64,000 nt of DNA. Source: Sphingomonas sp. SORGH_AS_0950. GTDB taxonomy: Bacteria > Pseudomonadota > Alphaproteobacteria > Sphingomonadales > Sphingomonadaceae. The stretch is from positions 3,560,001 to 3,624,000 of the forward strand of contig NZ_JAUTAE010000001.1 of the NCBI RefSeq assembly GCF_030818415.1. The letters are read 5' to 3'. Shown one piece after another: positions 60,555-64,000 of this stretch. The notes below the pieces were generated by a model that saw nothing but the letters and a program-made list of their open reading frames with translations, made no database searches and was not told where the DNA came from. How positions within the stretch are numbered: the stretch's first letter is position 1; each line of letters begins with the position of its first letter. A program made the position numbers and the translations under genes.

Positions 60555-60778
60555 TCGAGCAAGACCATCTAGAAGGCGCGAGTGTGCCAACGTCCTTGGT
60601 TACTGACCGTCTCCTTCGTCTCCATGAGGTCAAGCAACGCGTGGGTCTCAGCAAGACGACGATCTACGCCCTCATCGCAGAGAAGCGGTTTCCGAAGCCC
60701 CGGAAGATCAAACCGGCAATGGCGCGGTGGAGTGAAAGGGACATCGACGCCTGGATTTCATCCACGGCAGTGGATTGA
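60551..60778 (+). CDS. AlpA-family transcriptional regulator
   Basis: 75 residues: RLLRLHEVKQRVGLSKTTIY, ALIAEKRFPKPRKIKPAMAR, WSERDIDAWISSTAV. This is the classic AlpA/HTH_17 excisionase-like regulator, often found at the ends of ICEs next to integrase genes. No integrase follows here; the deacetylase remnant begins about 115 bases downstream. Confidence 0.9.
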   Translation: MIEQDHLEGASVPTSLVTDRLLRLHEVKQRVGLSKTTIYALIAEKRFPKPRKIKPAMARWSERDIDAWISSTAVD

Positions 60779-60893
60779 TGATATTGCCGTCCCACTTGGT
60801 AACGTGCTGCGATGCGGTCGCGACTTCTAATTGTGATGGTTGAGTGGGAATCGAAACGGGTTCTCAAAATCTGGCGCTGTTGGGAATGGAACT

Positions 60894-61231
60894 CTACAGA
60901 CCGGCTGCATCCATTTTCGGTGCTTCGTAATCCCCGTCCTCCCCCGGAAAGCGCAGCAGCTTCTCAAAGCGCCCATCCGCCTTCGCCAGTGACCAAATGA
61001 GGCTCTGCCCTGCGGGCAGGACGTTAGGCTCCATAGCAAATACCGGAGACGCGAAAGCCGCCTTCGCGTCAATGAGCCGCCAACCGCGGTCTTTGAACAT
61101 TGAAAGCATATCGTCGAGAAACAGGCCGGTAGTCAGTCTATGATGGATTAGGATCGTATGATCGATCGAGTGTCCGAAAAGAGATTGCGCCAGACTGTCA
61201 TAGAAGCTCGCGCGATCCCAGACATGATCTA
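60894..61231 (-). pseudogene. C-terminal fragment of a polysaccharide deacetylase, cut by an IS5 element
   Basis: The minus strand reads HVWDRASFYDSLAQSLFGHS, IDHTILIHHRLTTGLFLDDM, LSMFKDRGWRLIDAKAAFAS, ending PGEDGDYEAPKMDAAGL at a stop at 60894-60896. It fits the end of polysaccharide deacetylase-family proteins. The frame is open back to the IS end at 61232, so the N-terminal two thirds were removed. The sequence beyond the IS (62097-62247) does not continue it. Confidence 0.72.
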
Positions 61232-62094
61232 GAGGCTGTTATGAACCTGCAGAGATAGCAGCCGCCTGTTTCATCATGATGCAGGCGAAAGCGACGATGT
61301 GAAGTCCGGCGAGTGTTTGAGCATAGCGTTCATAGTCCTTGACGAGACGGCGGAAGCGGGTTGCCCAGGCGAATGACCGCTCGACGACCCAGCGGCGCGG
61401 CAGGAGAACAAAGTCGCGCTTGGCCTGCGGCAGTTTGACGACTTCGAGCGCGATGCCGTGTTTGTCTGCTGCATCGGCGGCCCGCCCGCCGGTATAGCCC
61501 TGGTCCACCCAGGCCAGCTCGACCGTGTCGCCGGTGACCGCCTGTACGGTGCGGGCGAGCCGCTCCACCTTGCCGCGATCCTCGGCGCTGGCTGGCGTGA
61601 CATGGAGGGCCAGCAGATGGCCCAGCGTATCGACGGCCATGTGGATCTTCGAGCCCTTCTTGCGCTTGGTCCCGTCATAGCCGGCCCGCTCGCCGCTCTC
61701 GGGCGTCGATCGAAGCGTCCGGCTGTCGATGATCGCAGCGGTCGGCTCGGCCTTGTGCCCCGCTGACAGCCGCAGCACCGTGCGCAAGTCGTCCACCAGC
61801 GCCTCGAAGCAGCCCGCCGCCAGCCAGCGCTGTGTCTGCTGGTACACGGCTGCCCAGGGCGGCAGATCGTTCGGCATCCACCGCTATGGCGCGCCCGTCT
61901 TAACAATGTAGCGAAGGCCGTTGAACACCTCCCGCAGGTCATGCTCCCGCTGCCCGGCATCCTCGCGTTGCAGCAACAGGTACGGTGCAACCAGAAACCA
62001 TTCCTCGTCGCTCACGTCAGACGGATAGGACTTGCGGCAAATGCTCATCCCAGCGCGGATGAATTAGCCGGTCTCACAAGTCCATAACAGCCTC
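61232..62094 (-). mobile_element. IS5-family insertion sequence (IS427-group-like)
   Basis: The terminal inverted repeats begin GAGGCTGTTATG at 61232 and as the complement at 62094. The element sits in CTAG, with a TA target duplication (61230-61231 and 62095-62096), as in IS427-group elements. Its transposase (61239-62048, minus) carries an in-frame amber codon. Confidence 0.85.
61239..62048 (-). pseudogene. IS5-family transposase with an amber stop
   Basis: The N-terminal part (MSICRKSYPSDVSDEEWFLV, NGLRYIVKTGAP) is separated by TAG (61884-61886) from RWMPNDLPPWAAVYQQTQRW in the same frame. Relatives have tryptophan (TGG) at that place, so this is a single-base nonsense change. The DDE region (AIIDSRTLRSTP, LAWVDQGYTGG, WVVERSFAWATRFRRL) is intact. 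Unless the amber codon is read through, the transposase is inactive; downstream starts would lack the HTH part. Confidence 0.85.
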
Positions 62095-62247
62095 TAGGAA
62101 GCGTCGCTATAGAAAAAACTGTTGGCAACGCGACAGTCGTAAGCGGCAAAAACGAGGAGACGACACAGCCCATCGCCGAAGGAACGCTGATCTTCAGCGT
62201 CATAGGGTCGGCAAAGAATGACAATCCGAAGACACGCCGCCTGCGGA

Positions 62248-62853
62248 TCATTCTGCGCGCGTGGCAGCAAATCCCGCCATGGCCGGTTCGATCAAGGCGG
62301 TCAGTTCCTCGCGCGTCGCGCCATCGCGCGCCTGGAAGGAAATGGCCTGGAGAATGCCGTGATAGAATGCGGCCAGCGAGTCCACCTGGGTATCCGCCCA
62401 GAGTTCGCCTTCGGCAACGGCGCGGGACAGACGGGTGCGAATGAGACGGTGCGTCTCACGCCGCGCCTCCAGCAAGCGGGCACGGGCCGCCTCATTCTCG
62501 GGCAGACAATTGACCACGCCGAGGATCAGGAAACAGCCGCCCGGACGAGAAGACAAGGCGACGTCGATGCTACCTTTCAGCATCGCCCGAAGCGCGTCGC
62601 TCACAGCGGGGGTCTCGTTCAGCGCCCGCATCGGAGGGGTGCCGACCGTGGCGATATAAAGATCCACTGCCTCCAGAAACGCCGCTTCCTTCGACCCGAA
62701 GGCAGCATAGAAGCTCGGCGGCGTGATGCCGATGGCGGTCAGAAGGTCGTTGAGCTGAGCGCCCTCATAGCCCTTGCGCCAGAACACCTCCATCATGCGC
62801 TCCAGCGCCTGATCACGATCGAAACTGCGGGGGCGTCCTCTGGGTGCAGCCAT
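62248..62853 (-). CDS. TetR-family transcriptional regulator
   Basis: 201 residues. The N-terminal TetR HTH (RPRSFDRDQALERMMEVFWR, NDLLTAIGITPPSFYAAFGS) is followed by a helical ligand domain (PGGCFLILGVVNCLPENEAA, FYHGILQAISFQARDGATRE), similar to TetR_C_11-type regulators. It is divergent from an MFS gene, whose repression is the likely job. The start at 62853 is chosen over 62931 because the HTH begins at once. Confidence 0.9.
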   Translation of the reverse strand: MAAPRGRPRSFDRDQALERMMEVFWRKGYEGAQLNDLLTAIGITPPSFYAAFGSKEAAFLEAVDLYIATVGTPPMRALNETPAVSDALRAMLKGSIDVALSSRPGGCFLILGVVNCLPENEAARARLLEARRETHRLIRTRLSRAVAEGELWADTQVDSLAAFYHGILQAISFQARDGATREELTALIEPAMAGFAATRAE

Positions 62854-62861
62854 GATAAATC

Positions 62862-62938
62862 TTTCTGTATCAGCGTTTATATAAATTCGTTGACCACCGC
62901 AGACAAGCGGGATAGCTATTTCTGTAGTCATTTATATA
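62862..62938. promoter_or_regulatory. Duplicated TTTCTGTA...TTTATATA boxes in the TetR-MFS gap
   Basis: TTTCTGTATCAGCG then TTTATATA (62862-62883), and TTTCTGTAGTCA then TTTATATA (62919-62938), are two direct copies about 57 bases apart. They lie in the 101-base gap between the divergent tetR and MFS starts. Each is AT-rich and could serve as a promoter box or repressor site. Confidence 0.5.
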
Positions 62939-62954
62939 GAAAGGTTATCCGGCC

Positions 62955-64000
62955 ATGGCGGCAGGCTCGCATGTTGAAACCCCGGCACCGACATTCGAAC
63001 ATGCGCCCAGCTCCGCCAAGGTGCCCGCGTTCGTCTATCTGCTTGCGATCGTGATTTTCGCCATCACCACCTCAGAGTTCATGGTGGCGGGGTTGATGCC
63101 GACGCTGGCGCAAGCCTTTTCGGTTTCGGTCGGCGAGATCGGCTATCTCATCTCCTTTTTCGCGCTCGGCATGGCGATCGGCGGACCACTCGCGACGGCG
63201 GGAATGCTGGCCGTGCGAAGCCCGAACAAGCCGGCATTGCTCGCCATGCTCGTCCTGTTCCTGGCTGGCAGCCTCCTCGCCGCGCTCGCACCGAACTACG
63301 CGGTCATGGCGATCGCGCGCACCGTGCAAGGTGTCTCCAGCGCGGCGTGTTTCGGCATCGCCATGACGATCTGCGCGGAATTGGTCCGTCCGGATCTGCG
63401 TGGTCGCGCCGTCTCCTTCGTCCTGGCGGGGCTGACGCTTTCGCCTATCCTCGGCGTGCCGGCGACGAGCCTTGTCAGCCAGAGCTTCGGCTGGCAGGCC
63501 GCGTTCTGGGGGATCGTTGCACTGGCCGTGCTGTGCATCCCGATCATCGCTTTCGGCGTTCCCGCCTCGAAGCGGGGGGCAGCCATCGATCTTGACGCCA
63601 GCCTGGCCGATCTGAACAATGGCCGACTTTGGGCGGCCTACACGACCAGTGGCCTCGTCATCGGCGCGACCTTCGCGGCGTTCAGCTATTTCACGGCGAT
63701 CTTCACCGAAGTGGCTGGACTGCCGCAAACGGCGATCCCGCTGCTGCTGGCTGCCTATGGCGTTGCAAATATCGTTGGCAACCTTGTCGTCGGACGATTT
63801 GCCGATCGCTTTACAATTCGGGTTCTCGTCTATGGCCTGATCGTCCTGGCGGCGGCGCTGGCGCTGTTCGCGCTGTTCGCCACCAACGCCATCATCAGCG
63901 TCCTGGCCTTCCTTGTGATCGGCGTTACCGGCGTCTCGCTCAATCCCGCGATGGTGGCGCGCGTCATGCGCACCGCGCATCCGGGACCGCTCGTCAACAG
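62955..64000 (+). CDS. MFS transporter, DHA1 family (runs off window)
   Basis: At least 348 residues, continuing beyond base 64000. The N-terminal helices (VYLLAIVIFAITTSEFMVAG, EIGYLISFFALGMAIGGPLA, IARTVQGVSSAACFGIAMTI and the R-rich loop LVRPDLRGRAVSF) show the DHA1 pattern, with many helices after that. It starts at the ATG 62955. It is divergent from the TetR gene and is a likely drug or solvent exporter under its control. Confidence 0.88.
   Translation, partial: MAAGSHVETPAPTFEHAPSSAKVPAFVYLLAIVIFAITTSEFMVAGLMPTLAQAFSVSVGEIGYLISFFALGMAIGGPLATAGMLAVRSPNKPALLAMLVLFLAGSLLAALAPNYAVMAIARTVQGVSSAACFGIAMTICAELVRPDLRGRAVSFVLAGLTLSPILGVPATSLVSQSFGWQAAFWGIVALAVLCIPIIAFGVPASKRGAAIDLDASLADLNNGRLWAAYTTSGLVIGATFAAFSYFTAIFTEVAGLPQTAIPLLLAAYGVANIVGNLVVGRFADRFTIRVLVYGLIVLAAALALFALFATNAIISVLAFLVIGVTGVSLNPAMVARVMRTAHPGPLVN

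Noticed and set aside
62097..62247. Continuation of the cut deacetylase beyond the IS5 element
   Set aside because: None of the frames matches the deacetylase; the region has no identifiable gene.

Overview
The window is GC-rich alphaproteobacterial DNA, most likely from a sphingomonad (Sphingomonas, Sphingobium, Novosphingobium or Sphingopyxis). Three things point there: the DUF736, ArdC, DUF2958, ParB and Trb gene set of a conjugative plasmid or integrative conjugative element (ICE); several small proteins typical of sphingomonads; and a lasso peptide cluster of the isopeptidase and TonB-receptor type. No replication gene, integrase or attachment site is visible, so plasmid and ICE cannot be told apart.

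Layout. (1) 1-9.9 kb: ordinary metabolic and efflux genes broken up by insertion sequences. They are the end of an acetyltransferase, a serine hydrolase with an MFS pump and a divergent LysR regulator, and a dehydratase plus ornithine-cyclodeaminase-like pair with a divergent GntR/UTRA regulator over a palindromic operator. Two IS3-family elements and fragments of metE, IS5 and IS3 genes follow. (2) 9.9-20.7 kb: small sphingomonad genes, including a four-gene module present twice (LuxR-type HTH with membrane tail, small helical protein, four-helix membrane protein, winged-helix protein), secreted small proteins, a secreted nuclease, DUF2285, DUF6771 and MucR genes, and decayed IS5, OYE and SRAP genes. 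(3) 21.5-30.6 kb: left half of the transfer system, with DUF736, ArdC anti-restriction protein, DUF2958, a ParB-like protein, thermonuclease, TraF peptidase, lytic transglycosylase and a MOB-P relaxase with a candidate nic site just upstream. (4) 30.6-48 kb: cargo between relaxase and coupling protein. It holds a VapBC-type pair, two tandem nucleotidyltransferase-HEPN fusions, a tRNA-Leu-like pseudogene, an Xre-RES toxin-antitoxin pair with a perfect operator, and the lasso peptide locus. (5) 48.2-60.8 kb: TraG coupling protein and the Trb mating-pair operon (trbBCDEJLFGI), ending in DUF2274, DUF736 and AlpA-like genes. (6) 60.8-64 kb: a deacetylase fragment cut by an IS5 element, then a TetR regulator divergent from an MFS pump that runs off the window.

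The most interesting system is the lasso peptide locus (38.2-48.0 kb). On the minus strand are a GntR-type regulator, a 39-residue precursor, a hairpin, a fused leader-binding/leader-peptidase B protein and an ATP-dependent cyclase C. Facing them on the plus strand are an ECF sigma factor, FecR-like anti-sigma factor, TonB-dependent receptor with a signalling STN domain, and a secreted prolyl-oligopeptidase-like isopeptidase. This suggests one mobile cargo that makes a threaded peptide, senses and re-imports it (or its cargo), and then opens it. No dedicated export ABC transporter is present.
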